Of a stretch of 64,000 nucleotides of DNA, positions 42,701 through 53,402 are shown piece after piece; position 1 is the stretch's first letter; every line of letters begins with the position of its first letter. Under the pieces are notes generated by a model. The model was not told the origin of the DNA. It ran no database searches and saw only the letters and a list, made by a program, of their open reading frames with translations. The stretch spans positions 745,613 through 809,612 of the forward strand of contig VWYX01000275.1 of assembly GCA_013396525.1 (NCBI GenBank), in the 5' to 3' direction. The DNA is from Chaetorhynchus papuensis. Taxonomy: Eukaryota > Chordata > Aves > Passeriformes > Rhipiduridae. The translations under genes were made by a program, and so were the position numbers.

Positions 42701-44353
42701 TGACATTATAGGAGTGAAGATCCTAACAGTCATGTTCATACTTAACACAATTGTATGTTATTACTTGTCCCCCAGATATTTTTTAGAGTCCTTTGGAATA
42801 AATCAGTGCAGTTCCACTATTGTAAAGGAAATGACTGAAGTTATTACCAAATCATGATGCAATATAGGATTTCTAAATTGTCTGACTGAATTTTTAATGC
42901 ATTTGACTTCCAGCGAGGATTTGAGAATGCTCTTTGAAATAACGGAAGTAAAAATGTTACGAAGACCAAACAGTGAAGTAGTATCATTTGGTAAATACAT
43001 GTAATAGCTGAAAATTGTTTACTTATCCTCATTTATGAGAACCAAGCTTCTGTGACCTCCGATTAATTTACCATTAGCCTGAACACACAGTGAAAGTGAA
43101 TGAAGGGGCACTTTGGAATGACATTTATCAGCTCTGGAACAGTCGACTTCTATTATTTCCACAAGGCCTTATATTTCTTGGCTCCAGAGGAGGCTGTGCT
43201 GACTTGAATGAAGAGCATTCTTACTACCAAGAATAGTTACAACACAGACAGCTTCATTGCTTGATGCCTACAATGGGGAAAAAAATACCTCCTCTGTTTC
43301 TAACTCGCATTAAACGAGTTCAGAACCACTCTTGTATAGTGGACTTGCACAGGACCTTGCCTTTATACTAAGTTAAAAAAAAGGGGAACAGAAGAACTGA
43401 GAAAAGGGATAAGGAGCAAGAGGAGGGAAGGAGTAAGCTTTATAGGGAAAGGATAGCTGAGGGACTGAGGCAAAAGGATGAGACTGAAAAAACCTTTCAT
43501 TATGAGGATGCAGGTTGGAATCCAAGCTGCCTTTGCAACGTGTGAGAGCCATTCCCATCAGGGACTAGCTGCTGATCCTTCTGAACTGGTGCTACTCTCA
43601 GTCAGATTTCCTTTGGGCAGACAGCACATGGCAGCTTTTAGTACCATACCTGACACTAATCAGCCCCTTTTGTTGAGACTTACAGCAGAGAGCAAGAATC
43701 GAATGTATGTGGAAACCAACCCATCTTGGACTGAACTGAAAAAAGTCTGTGGGCAGGTTTGCTTTGCTTCTCATGCTGTCTTCCAAATATATGACTTTGC
43801 TATTCAGGGGTCCTTGTCTGGGACAAGGTGACTGTTTTGGTTGGTTTGTTGGCTCATTTGTACTTAAAAATTTCATGCAACTAACTCAGTACTGATTTCA
43901 CAACATTATAGTTGGACTGTTGTGAGATTCCTTTATTTTTTAATTGAAATCAGGGGAGCAGCAGAGCAGCAAAGAGCATTTGGCTAGTATTTTATTTTAT
44001 TCTAATTTTATTTTATCTTTATTTTTATCTATTGTATTCTAATACAATGGATTTGTATTTCTGTAAAGCAACAAATCCCTTCTAAAAATGTCAAGTACTG
44101 GTTTCACTAGTGAGATTTTTAACCCTGCAGCATAAATCTCCTAGAAGACTAACAGAACTCTGCCATCTAGGTACCTAATTCACTTCTGAGAGTACAGTAT
44201 GTAGGCTCCTAAGGCAATTTTATGCATTGATTTTTTCCCATTTATTTTATGCACAAGTTGCCTCTAGGATGGCTTTCAACATCACTTTAAGGATGACATC
44301 TTTGTCCACAATGCCTCTGATAATGTTTATCTGCTATGACTATCACAAAACTG

Positions 44354-44389
44354 TGTAGAAATATAACCAAATGTAGAAATATAATCAAA
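44354..44389. repeat. 18-bp tandem duplication
   Basis: Two copies of TGTAGAAATATAAYCAAA (44354-44371 and 44372-44389) differ at one base. It lies about 57 bp before the left arm of the large inverted repeat, so two rearrangement scars cluster here. Confidence 0.9.
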
Positions 44390-44445
44390 TATAACAAAGG
44401 TGCTTTGCTCAGAGGCAACGGAAAAGTTATGTCAAAGTGCTTTGC

Positions 44446-44542
44446 AGAATTGTCTTGTGTTCGGAGACATCTACATCATACTTGCACAAGCACTAGGCTT
44501 GTGCAAGAATGATGTAGATGTCTCCGAACACAAGACAATTCT
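44446..44542. repeat. near-perfect 45-bp inverted repeat (hairpin, 5-nt loop)
   Basis: The left arm 44447-44491 begins GAATTGTCTTGTGTTCGG and ends CTTGCACAAGC. The right arm 44497-44541 is its reverse complement with one mismatch (A at 44480 opposite A at 44508). The loop is ACTAG (44492-44496). One further A-T pair (44446/44542) extends the stem. It sits inside the transcribed SOX5 intron, so the pre-mRNA would carry a 45-46-bp stem. No target-site duplication or transposon terminus is evident, so a MITE is not favoured. A short-range template switch making an inverted copy is one explanation; a young hairpin-RNA locus is another. What is certain is the palindrome; its role is unknown. Confidence 0.97.
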
Positions 44543-45805
44543 TGTGTTAAATTGTAAATCTAGTATAAAATTCCTTCTTTACTGCAGCACACAGCCATGT
44601 GTGGAAAAGAATCAGTGTTACATGATAGTTACAGATACTTTGGTGGTAAAACACTCAAACATCACGAGTCTAATCTCACTCAGCTTTGCATTGTTGTCAG
44701 TCAGGAATAGTTCTGTAAAACTAAATGTACTTAAATTTAGGGAGATCAGAATTAGTTTCTTCAGTGCCTAGAGCTGAAACCCGGTTGTCTGATGTAACAC
44801 TTCTTGTAGCTAAAGGATGACTCTCGTAAGTCACAGTGTCAGACAAGAGCTCTTATGTGATGATTTGATCTAATATCACATGCATTAGTTCTGCTTGTTT
44901 AAAAGTCAGTTAAAATCACTTCCAAAATGCTCCCCTTTTTGAAAATCCTTTTCTCCCTTCTCTGCTGTTTTTTTTTTCCTCTTATTGTATTTTACTTTGG
45001 TCAAACAAAAATACATTACTTGGCATTTTAATGTTTTTTATAGCACTGTCTGTCACTCTGTGTAATCAAGCCAGGTTTAGGAATAATTCCAGTTATCCTT
45101 CAAAAGATGTCACCCAATTTTTCTATTTTCACATAGTAATAATAATTGCTGAAATCTAGAAATTCAACTTTGCAATAGATAAAAATTCTCAGGCTATGTG
45201 CACAATTATCCAGGTTATTGTCTCAGATTTTGTTAAGGTGGAAGAGAAATATTTATTTCCTATGGTATTTTTGTGCTTGGATTTCTAAGTCTGGGAAGTT
45301 CAGGGGAAAGTACAGGTTAAAACAAAACAAAACCTCAAAAAAAAGGTGGGAAAAAAAAAAAGACCATTAAAAAAACTAACTGAACCCCCATACACTTGTT
45401 TGCCCAGTTTGGCTAGTGGTGGTTGAGTTTTAAGTGAAGATGCTCTTCAGTGTTTACTTCATTAATGAATATAAGATTCAAAATAAAATATAAGTGTAAA
45501 ATTCCTCTTTATTTTCGTGATAGAAGCAAATGTCTTGTTGATGGGAATAATTTTTTCAGAGACAACTCTCACGCAAAGTGCAAATGGATGATGTTCTCTG
45601 ATCATGTCACACTAATTTTCCAGTTTATCAGTCATTTCAGTTCCAAACTAGAGTGATAAGATGGTATCACATTTGATCTTTATATATATGATACAACTTC
45701 TCAGGTTTAGAAGTTCATATGAGCTGCATCCACTGTCTTCGCTTGGGTGGTGGTGTGCCAACAGCAGTTCGGTGATAACATTCTTTTCTCCTCTGCTTAT
45801 CACAG

Positions 45806-45983
45806 GATGAAGTGGCCCAGCCTCTGAACCTTTCAGCCAAACCCAAGGCATCTGATGGCAAATCTCCCACATCACCCACCTCTCCTCACATGCCAGCTCT
45901 GAGAATAAACAGTGGGGCCAGTTCACTAAAGTCCTCCGTGCCAGCAACATTAGCGAGTCCTTCGGCCAGAGCCAACACAATAG
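45806..45983 (+). CDS. SOX5: SOX5 coding exon B (residues about 389-447), PLNLS motif
   Basis: This 178-nt exon (phase 0 to 1) encodes a peptide starting DEVAQPLNLSAKPKASDGK, then SPTSPTSPHMPALRIN, ending in ASPSARANTI plus the first base of a split Gly (or Asp) codon. PLNLS at exon residues 6-10 matches the CtBP-type co-repressor motif described in SOX6, so this exon probably carries repression activity. The SPTSPTSP run offers proline-directed phosphorylation sites, which is inference. The acceptor is CTTATCACAG and the donor is a strong G|GTGAGC. Compared with human SOX5 from memory, differences fall in the NSGA..LASPSAR stretch, as expected for a loosely constrained linker. An open frame on the opposite strand over this exon is an antisense shadow. 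Confidence 0.97.
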
Positions 45984-48900
45984 GTGAGCTCAGTCATGTG
46001 TATCCCACTCATAACAAGGGATAGGTCCTAATGGAAAGGGAGCTTTTATCAGCCACTGCCAGGCAGTGAGCCAGGAGCTGTCACAGTTTGACCATAATTC
46101 TCCAGTTGGTTGGTGTCAGTAAAGAAACTCGCAGAGACTTTTCCTTTCAGGAGGGGTATCTTAACTTTTACAGACTCAGAAAACAAAGATCTATGTTATT
46201 TCAGATACTGCTTTATCAATAGAAGTTAATAAATGCTGTTTGTTTAATGGCACACATTAAAGACAGTGACCTGTCTAATGGTGGGTATTGAAGACCCATG
46301 ATAGTATACTATGTCATCTAAAAGTGATGGATAAACTTTCAAAAATATCCCTTAAAGTTAAAAGTCTACATCTTTCCAAAATTACAGGTTTAATCCCTAG
46401 TCCGTCCAAATGCTGAATGGAGTATTATATTTGTAATAAGCAAAACAATCACTGGGTTCATTCAAAAAAACCCCCAAATTTGTTGTTTATGTTGCAAGAA
46501 GTCTTGACTGGCTGGTTTTACCATTGTTTCAGAAAATAGTGGTAATTCTTCCTCCTGCCAACATTATGTCTTTGCCTAAAGACCATCTAAATAATAACAG
46601 TCTTAGTGGTAATTTCAAAAATCTGATGTGTTAAAGGAAAACACATTTGTGTGTATAAGGAAAATGTGTACACACCCCATTCTTGATCCTTGTAACTGAA
46701 ATGTTCCATGAAGTGACTGAGTATAACCTGAATCAAGATTTCATTATGTAAATGAAGCTCTGTTTTGGGAATTAAGTGAGGCAGATTTACTTCTTCTACT
46801 GTATGTCATGTTCCTCCTAAAGCGTCTCCTGCCTGGCCACTTTCAGGAATAGCACAAAAAACCCCAAAAGAAGCCATAGGTCAAACCTATCAGAAGCTAT
46901 GTCTGTGATGCAGCAGGGCTATGCAGTGAAATTTATTTGGTATGACACATTACAATTATATAAATATTTTTTAAATACCACATTACTAATTGTCAATGTC
47001 TGTATTGTTATTAACCCTACACTCTTTAACTGTGGTGTATAATAATGTATTTCATCTTTAATTTGCTTGACCCTGCTGCTCTCCATGCACAATGCATCGA
47101 ATTTCAATTTTTTCACATTAGGTTTTTTGTCCTTAAGTAGAGGGAGCATCATATTTCAATGGAAAGTTAAGCATCTGACTCGCATCTCAGTGGCAAGACA
47201 TCTCTTGTTCTCCCTTCTTCAATCTTCTTTCCCTACACACCTGATATTCTCCATAGGTTTGAGACCTCTGCAATTTACTTCTTTTAACAAGGCGCAGATT
47301 TTGAAATGCTGTACCTTTAATGAGTGATAATGTAATTGGATAAAAGCTGTGAGGATGAACAGAGCTTTAAAGGTCACTCTTGTAAGAAGAATTAATGTGT
47401 TACACCATTAATAAACCATGGAAAACTGTGGAGCAAAAGATAACATACTTAAGTTATTGTTAATGACATAGAGTTCACTGCTCAGCTACAGATGTAGAAA
47501 GTGACTTTTTGAGGTTGCTGAGCAGTATCACTGTGTATGCTGTATATATAAGATAAGCTGTCTTTAACTGGTGCAAGAACTAGATGGACACAGTGTACTT
47601 CTAGCAAAGGTTTATCCTTTACTGGAGGACTACAAGAAAGAAAAGCTCCTGAACACCCTACAGGGTCCCCTGCTAACTGCTAGGTCAGATCCAACACAAT
47701 TTACAGCAATTAGGACTCATTGCCATGATGAAACTATCTGATGATCTTGAAGTGAGCATGAAATTTCAAGTCAACCTCCAGCAGGAGCTACACCATGAAA
47801 AGTTTTGATGGCATTTTTAGCAAAGCTACAAAGGTCCCTGATATGGTTGGGAAACTGGGTCACTTTCTCCTCCTGAGTGATAAATCCCTCTACAGAAAGT
47901 CACTGGGAAACACTCAGTCATTTGTCAGACAGTTACCTCCACCCCTGGAATGATTGGAGCTGTCAGCACAAGGCACAAGTTGTCTCTCCTAGGTGTGCAC
48001 AGCCCACCTTGCTGGGATGCAGCTGAGCTGTTGCTTTTCACCACCAGTAACTTCAAATTAAAACCCTTCTCTGAAAGCAGTTCTTCAGTGTCTATGACAT
48101 GGAGAAATGCCTGTGTATTGTTCAGTTTTCTTTGAGGGACATGAACTCAGAGCCTCAGAGATTATCAGCATAGCTGCACTCAGGCATACAGCGCCACAGC
48201 CCTTTCCAGAGCTATCCCTATAGCATATAAATTGTGCTACAGACTGAGCAGTCACAAATGTCATGGCTTCATGTATGACTTTAAATCCAAGCATTTCTTT
48301 TTGGGAACAGGCATATGTCCGTGTTCTAAAAACAGAAACAACTTCTCTCTGCTCTTTGCCATTATCTGCAACATCTCTGTGCTAGTTTGGCAATCCTTGG
48401 AACAAAGTGCATTTTATGTAATGCAGTTCCCCTCTCTGTCAATAATTCACCACCTACCCTAAACAACAATAATTTACATTCAACTCACTTCTATATTAAT
48501 CATTTCCCTGCACACCAGCATCTTGGCAGCTACTGAAAAACATAAGGAGTGCTTGCTTTTATTCACTGTCATGTGCCAAACTGTCTCAAAGATAGCAGTA
48601 TTCAGGAAAAGCCAAATAGTCTGGAGAAGGGCATGAATTCCAGTTCCTAGGCAAATTTGGCTCTCTTACAGATTGAAAGTATTATACCTAGACAAGAGCA
48701 AAAGCAGCACTAATACTGCTGTTTGTTTGTTTATTTCCTTCCCTTTTAATTTATTCTGACTACATGCAAGGTTGATCAGATGCAATGGTTAACAGATGCA
48801 AACTGGGGAAGAAACCAAGCAAGCTGGTAAAATGGAGGTTAAAAAAAAAAAGAAAAATCAGCTGGTAGCACTGTGCTGGTGCGGGCTATATTCTTCTTTA

Positions 48901-49136
48901 TGCTGGGAAAACTGGAATTACTGGAATTCCATTGACTGAGAATTACTGAACTGGGTCATTTGATAAAAGCAATGTGGATCAAGTTATTTCATATAAAACT
49001 CTCAGGGTTCCTGGGGTTTTAGCCAAAAGCTAGCTGTTAGTACAATTAACAACAGTCAAACCACACAGAAACTTTTCTTTCTAGGTTTTGCTCTCCAAGG
49101 AAGATGGGAGTACCAGTCCCACTCTGTCTGCAGTCC

Positions 49137-49155
49137 AAAAAAAAAAAAAAAAAAA
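49137..49155. repeat. poly-A tract (19 A)
   Basis: A homopolymer in the intron, with no recognisable retroposed sequence next to it. Confidence 0.8.
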
Positions 49156-50124
49156 CCAAAAGCCCAAACCAAACTAAAATCCTGACAGCATCACAGCACT
49201 GAACTAATCTGACATCAGCTTCTTCCCCTGAAATGTTTTAAACAGCAAGACAATGTCCTACGTTTTTTGGCAATCAGTGGATCAGATAGAAGAGTCTAGC
49301 AAAACAACAAGGATGTGTAATCTGACATGATTAGACAAGGCCTTTTAGGAACAGAACATTCATAATTGAGACAAAGAAAGAGTATTAATAACACTTTCCT
49401 AACACGGCAGTTAGCCATTTTATATTTCCTTTCTTTAATCTTAGTGTTTTTCAACAAATCATGGGATTTAATAGCGTGTTTTGGCAGATTAGAGGATTTA
49501 TGGCCCAGATGTTTTTTGTTCTAAAAATGGATTAGGGTGTAAAGTTTGCTGGAATCCATGGAACATGTTGAGGCAAGCCGGTCATTTTGTGTGTGATTAG
49601 TGCCTGCCTTCTGTCTCACAGTCCCTCCATCTGTCACAATTCACCAATGGATCTGGTTAGATTTAGCCTCATGTCACAAACAGAAGTCCCTTTTCTGGGC
49701 AATTTCATATTACAGATCCATTTTATGCCGTTTTTATGCCCTAGTTAAAAGACGGAAAGAAGTGTGTGTGTGTGCACACGTGTGGGGATGTGGAGGGGGA
49801 GAGGGAGATTGATAGATATTAGCCTCTCCTTTAATATTTGAAAAATAGAATGGGGCTTGGAGTCTCCCATCAGTATTCTATCCTACAAATCACATGCAGA
49901 TCATAATAAGTATAATCTACAGTACATAAAGAAAAAAAGTGGCAAAGTGTCACATTTAAAATTAAATAGTATTAGCTGTGCTGGTGATGCTTGTAACATT
50001 TTAAAAGGAAATAATTCAGTGACTACTAAGGCTAAGCCTTAGGCTGTGAATTTGCAGCAAAACAGTGGACATTTGACCTACTGTTAGCAGCATGAATAGG
50101 AGTGGGAATGTAGGTCCGTGTAGC

Positions 50125-50244
50125 TGTGGTTTCTTGTGCATTTGTGAATGACAGGTGGTGGCGGGGAGCATTCAGTGGATGAGGTTTCTCTTCCCAGCCA
50201 TTATGCATTTCATATGTATAGCAAACCACCGCCACCTGTGGTTT
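50125..50244. promoter_or_regulatory. candidate enhancer with repeated RUNX and E-box motifs
   Basis: Within 120 bp there are two TGTGGTTT RUNX-type sites (50125-50132 and 50237-50244), a reverse-oriented AAACCAC (50223-50229), and E-boxes CAGGTG (50152-50157) and CACCTG (50233-50238). The E-box/RUNX units at the two ends form an imperfect inverted repeat (ACAGGTGG near 50151 against CCACCTGT near 50232). RUNX factors and ZEB/SNAI or bHLH proteins bind such motifs, and RUNX2/3 act in cartilage where SOX5 functions. The clustering is seen; the regulatory role is inference. Confidence 0.35.
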
Positions 50245-50628
50245 ATTTTAATGTATTCACAAGTTTTAAGAAGGGGAAGAAGGGGAAGAAAGAAACGGTC
50301 TATTTTTAAGAGTTTGGGATTGCTGGCATGATCAGAGCTTCCCCTAACTCTTATCCGGTTACATCCTGCTGCATACAAACCACAGGGCTAACCTCTGCAG
50401 TGTCAGGGAAATATCGAAACTAATAGGATCAAATAGCAAGAACAAGGATTTTGGCACTGAGGTTTCTCATGCTTTATGTCCAGGTGGCTCTATCATAATG
50501 ACAACAGAATTACTGAGCACTGGCAGGTTTGTGGGCATTGCATTTTAACTCTTTCTCATTAATAATGATAAACTGTGCCTTCCATTGATGAAAGCTAAAG
50601 TGTTTTCTTGTAACTTTCTCTTTTTAAG

Positions 50629-50655
50629 ACATCCTTTCTTCTATCACGTCGTCAG
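50629..50655 (+). CDS. SOX5: alternative 27-nt 5' extension of SOX5 exon C (adds DILSSITSS)
   Basis: A strong pyrimidine tract ending CTCTTTTTAAG gives an acceptor at 50628, 27 nt before the acceptor that yields the commonly quoted SOX5 protein. Using it keeps the frame. The split codon becomes GAC, and the product reads TIDILSSITSSGYLNDHD instead of TIGYLNDHD. In SOX6 the corresponding text, recalled from the family, is LDILSSLNSPALFGDQD. It has the same length, and DILSS is identical. So this segment looks like genuine, ancestrally coding sequence used as an alternative, or perhaps the main, splice form in this species. No stop codon interrupts it. Which acceptor dominates cannot be told from sequence, though the upstream AG is the first after the best pyrimidine tract. 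Confidence 0.65.
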
Positions 50656-50801
50656 GTTATTTAAATGACCACGATGCTGTTACCAAGGCAATCCAGGAGG
50701 CCCGACAGATGAAGGAGCAACTCCGGAGGGAGCAGCAGGTGCTGGATGGGAAGGTGGCCGTGGTGAACAGCCTGGGTCTCAATAACTGCAGGACAGAAAA
50801 G
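50656..50801 (+). CDS. SOX5: SOX5 coding exon C (residues about 448-496), second coiled coil
   Basis: This 146-nt exon (phase 1 to 0) encodes GYLNDHDAVTKAIQEARQMK, EQLRREQQVLDGKVAVVNSL and GLNNCRTEK. The heptad-like helical stretch from DAVTKAIQEA through REQQVLDGKVAVVNSL is the second coiled coil of SoxD proteins, which lies before the HMG box and is thought to support dimerisation. SOX6 has the similar TVMKAIQEARKMREQ, but VLDGKVAVVNSLGLNNC is SOX5. The acceptor GTCGTCAG at 50651-50655 has a moderate pyrimidine tract, with the competing acceptor 27 nt upstream. The donor AAG|GTGAGT is strong. The next exon should begin with the EKTTLES-type sequence and lead to the HMG box; it is not in the remaining 13 kb as far as I can see. 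Confidence 0.97.
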
Positions 50802-52700
50802 GTGAGTTTCCCAGTCTCCTCCTGCAAAGGGTCAGAGTGTGAATTTGCCTCTCCCCACAGATACCCAGGTTCTTCCTCCCTTCCCTTCCTCCTTTTTTCT
50901 TATTCTATTTTTCCTTCTCTGTTTTTGAAACAGAATAGTTCAAAAAAAGTGAAAAGCAAAATGAAAACCACAACCAAAAGATTTGGTTGAGAGGCCTGGA
51001 GACCCCTGGGCGAAAGTGGGGAGGAGGTAGAGATAGTTAAAGCCTTCACAGGAACTTTGGAGGCCACTAATTCTCTGTTCCAGCCTGTCAACATGTATTA
51101 AGAGAAGGTGATCTTGGAAATCTCTAAGTGGAAATCTTGCTTTATGGAAATGCTTACATGTGTTTGTGAGATGAGCTGGATTGGAAAATACTCAAGCTTC
51201 TTTAGGAACATAAGCTTTGCTGATACTCAGGCTCAGCTTCTGGGTATTTAGCCTTGTGAGGTTGTCATGTATGATATTTTGTGACCATTGCAATGTAGCA
51301 CTGTCGTGTCATGTTAGATGACTTAACAAAATTGAAAAAGCAGAGAATTGACAACACAAACTGCACCAAATATTTGCAGTGAAACTTAGAGCCAGCAGAA
51401 CGTATGGGCCTTACCACCTTCTGCTTTTGGACTGCCCTGTGAAGCTGTGCTATAGCAAAATACCAAGAAAGTGGATATTCTGTAGTAAAATTTTTGTGTG
51501 CTCTAACTGTCATGTGTGTCAGTGAGGTTGTGATTTGCTGCTTTTCTCTGTAAGTGCCTGATGTCTTTCTTTGCACTACCCTGGCTTATGGAGGATAAAT
51601 AGACCTGGCGGTGCTTGCTGCCACATTTATACTGAGCTGTCCTTATAATGCTGCCACCTAAGATACACATCCCAACTCTGGCGTGCGTCTCAGCATCGTG
51701 TGCTTAGCAGGACTTTCTCCTCTGTTCGTCTCCTTCCCTGCAATGTTTTCTGAGGTGATACAGCCATCATTGTGCAGTAGAAGGATCCCCGTTGTCACGT
51801 TTGGTGTCAACTGCATTTTATTGAAACCACTTTTACTGTAAGGTCTTGTGCAATTCACTGAGATAGGCAGGTAAATAGACTGAATAAAAATGATCAGCTG
51901 TTTAGCAGAAACTTGAAATCCAGTCATCCTAAGAAGCTTGTGAGTCAAACAGTGTTGTCCAGAATGAGCAGATTGCTAATTTGGATAGCTTTCCATTTTC
52001 CCTGGTTTTAGATGGAGTTTGATCAATAAGCTGTGAGAAGCCAGCAGCCTGTGTAATGAATGTTAAATGTACATGTGAGTCTCTCACTGCTGTACTTTTT
52101 TCATCAGCCTATCATGGGTGTCAATGATACAGAAATTACTCCAATTTCATGCACTTTCTGGAGAGGAAGGGGAATGAAAAAAGAGGTCAATGTAATAGGT
52201 ATCTGGCAGTACATACACTCTGTCTCAGAAGAATAAGGGTGCTGCTGTGGGGAGAAAGAAAGAAAGAGAGGGATAGAGCATGTTTACGGCACTGCACAGA
52301 GAAGAGCACCAGAAGGGAAAAGGGAAAAGCAGAGTGTCAGATATAAGAAGAAGTGATCACAAGCACAAAGGAATTTATATTCAAATATTTAAGCATTCTT
52401 GAAAGGATGCTCGGAGCAGAAATTCCTTTTCTCTGCTCCCCACGTAGAAATGACTTTAACGCTCAGCCAGATGCTAATGCAAAGTGACTCAAGCTATTCC
52501 TCGCAAGCATAGCTAAATTGCTGTTATTTGTTAAGCTCATTGAATTCAGCTGTGGATACAGCAGTTGGTTGCATTCAGAAAGCATCTGTACCCTTTTTTT
52601 TTTTCCTTTTTCCTTTTTTTTTTTTTTAAATCCTCCAAAGCAGAGAGAACTCTACCTATCTCCCCCCTCTCCTCCCTTGTGCTGGCTGGGAATTGTCAAG

Positions 52701-53060
52701 TGACAACCGACCAAATCCTTTTGGACAGGAAGCCTTCATCCTGAGTTCTATATACTTGCAAAGCAGGCCTTGTGGTTGGATCAGGAAGCCCATTAAAAGC
52801 ACTTTGATGGTATGGAAATTCATCTTCATGAAGCACCCAGACCCCTAAGCAGCATGCTGTTTAGCTGTGGTTACAGATCAGTCATTCACATCGGAGGGCA
52901 GTAATTGTGCTGACGGCTCGTTCGGCGATGGAAGCACATAAAATAATCCCAGGCCCTCCACCATGGCATTGCGAGTTAATCTTCTTTAATACAGATCAGC
53001 TGTTGCTCTAACACATGACTTTATGCTGGCTCTAGTGACTCTGCACAGCCTTTTGATTAA
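52701..53060. promoter_or_regulatory. possible conserved non-coding element
   Basis: About 360 bp have even base composition, no simple repeats, a local CpG cluster (GACGGCTCGTTCGGCGATGG near 52912-52931) unusual for this CpG-poor intron, and TAAT and CATTAAAA homeodomain-like cores. No protein frame explains it. The call rests on texture only, and SOX5 introns are known to be rich in conserved enhancers. Low confidence without alignment. Confidence 0.2.
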
Positions 53061-53345
53061 GTAACAGGAGTGGAACCATCTGCATTCACTTTATTCTGTT
53101 ACTTTCCTATTCTTGGGATTCTCCTTATTCCTTCTGTTTTCACTTCACACCCTCAAACTCAGTTGAAGTTTATTTTCCTCTCTAATTCATACCTCCTGGT
53201 GGGCTCATGGAGGGCAGACAGGAGTTCTTTTACAAGGTAGCAGGGAAAAAAAATGGTTTGCTCAATTGAAAAATTTTCTAAAGCAACTGTAGGCTTTGGG
53301 AGTTTTGATACAATTAATGCCAAAACTGTATTGGGGCTCACTGAT

Positions 53346-53402
53346 TTGGACTCGATGATCTCAGAAGTATTTTCCAACCTAATTGATTCTGTGATTCTGT
53401 GA
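53346..53402 (+). mobile_element. CR1 LINE 3'-end remnant
   Basis: The text TTGGACTCGATGATCTCAGA, then TTTTCCAACCTAAT, then two ATTCTGTG octamers, is the CR1 3' terminus in sense orientation. Only the last 55-60 bp are clear; the element may extend slightly to the left in decayed form. Confidence 0.85.

Larger units (their letters stand above)
24712..45805 (+). other. SOX5: SOX5 intron between exons A and B (21.1 kb)
   Basis: Bounded by a GTACTG donor and a CACAG acceptor. It is AT-rich with almost no interspersed repeats. Contents noticed: a 31-bp-period direct repeat near 33.9 kb, A-rich tracts near 37.1 and 39.8 kb, an 18-bp tandem duplication, and a long inverted repeat near 44.4 kb. Stretches near 25.3-26.1 kb and 27.2-27.5 kb have the even, low-simple-repeat texture often seen in conserved non-coding elements, but I cannot test conservation. 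No coding exon was recognised. Confidence 0.9.
45984..50628 (+). other. SOX5: SOX5 intron between exons B and C (about 4.65 kb)
   Basis: Starts with GTGAGC and ends at TTTTTAAG (50628) or, with the downstream acceptor, at GTCGTCAG (50655). No other exon was recognised. It contains a 19-base A run near 49.14 kb, a (GT)n patch near 49.76 kb, and a RUNX/E-box motif cluster 400-500 bp before the exon. The interval 49.40-49.72 kb has few simple repeats and may be a conserved element; this is untested. Confidence 0.9.

Noticed and set aside
44446..44542. Calling the long hairpin a conserved microRNA gene
   Set aside because: The near-perfect 45-bp stem with a tiny 5-nt loop is unlike conserved animal miRNA precursors, which carry bulges and larger loops, and I recognise no known mature sequence.
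44400..44771. 123-aa open frame spanning the long hairpin
   Set aside because: The frame reads through both arms of the palindrome, so its peptide is a by-product. No family similarity.
45648..45980. 110-aa open frame on the minus strand over exon B
   Set aside because: Antisense shadow of the SOX5 coding exon.
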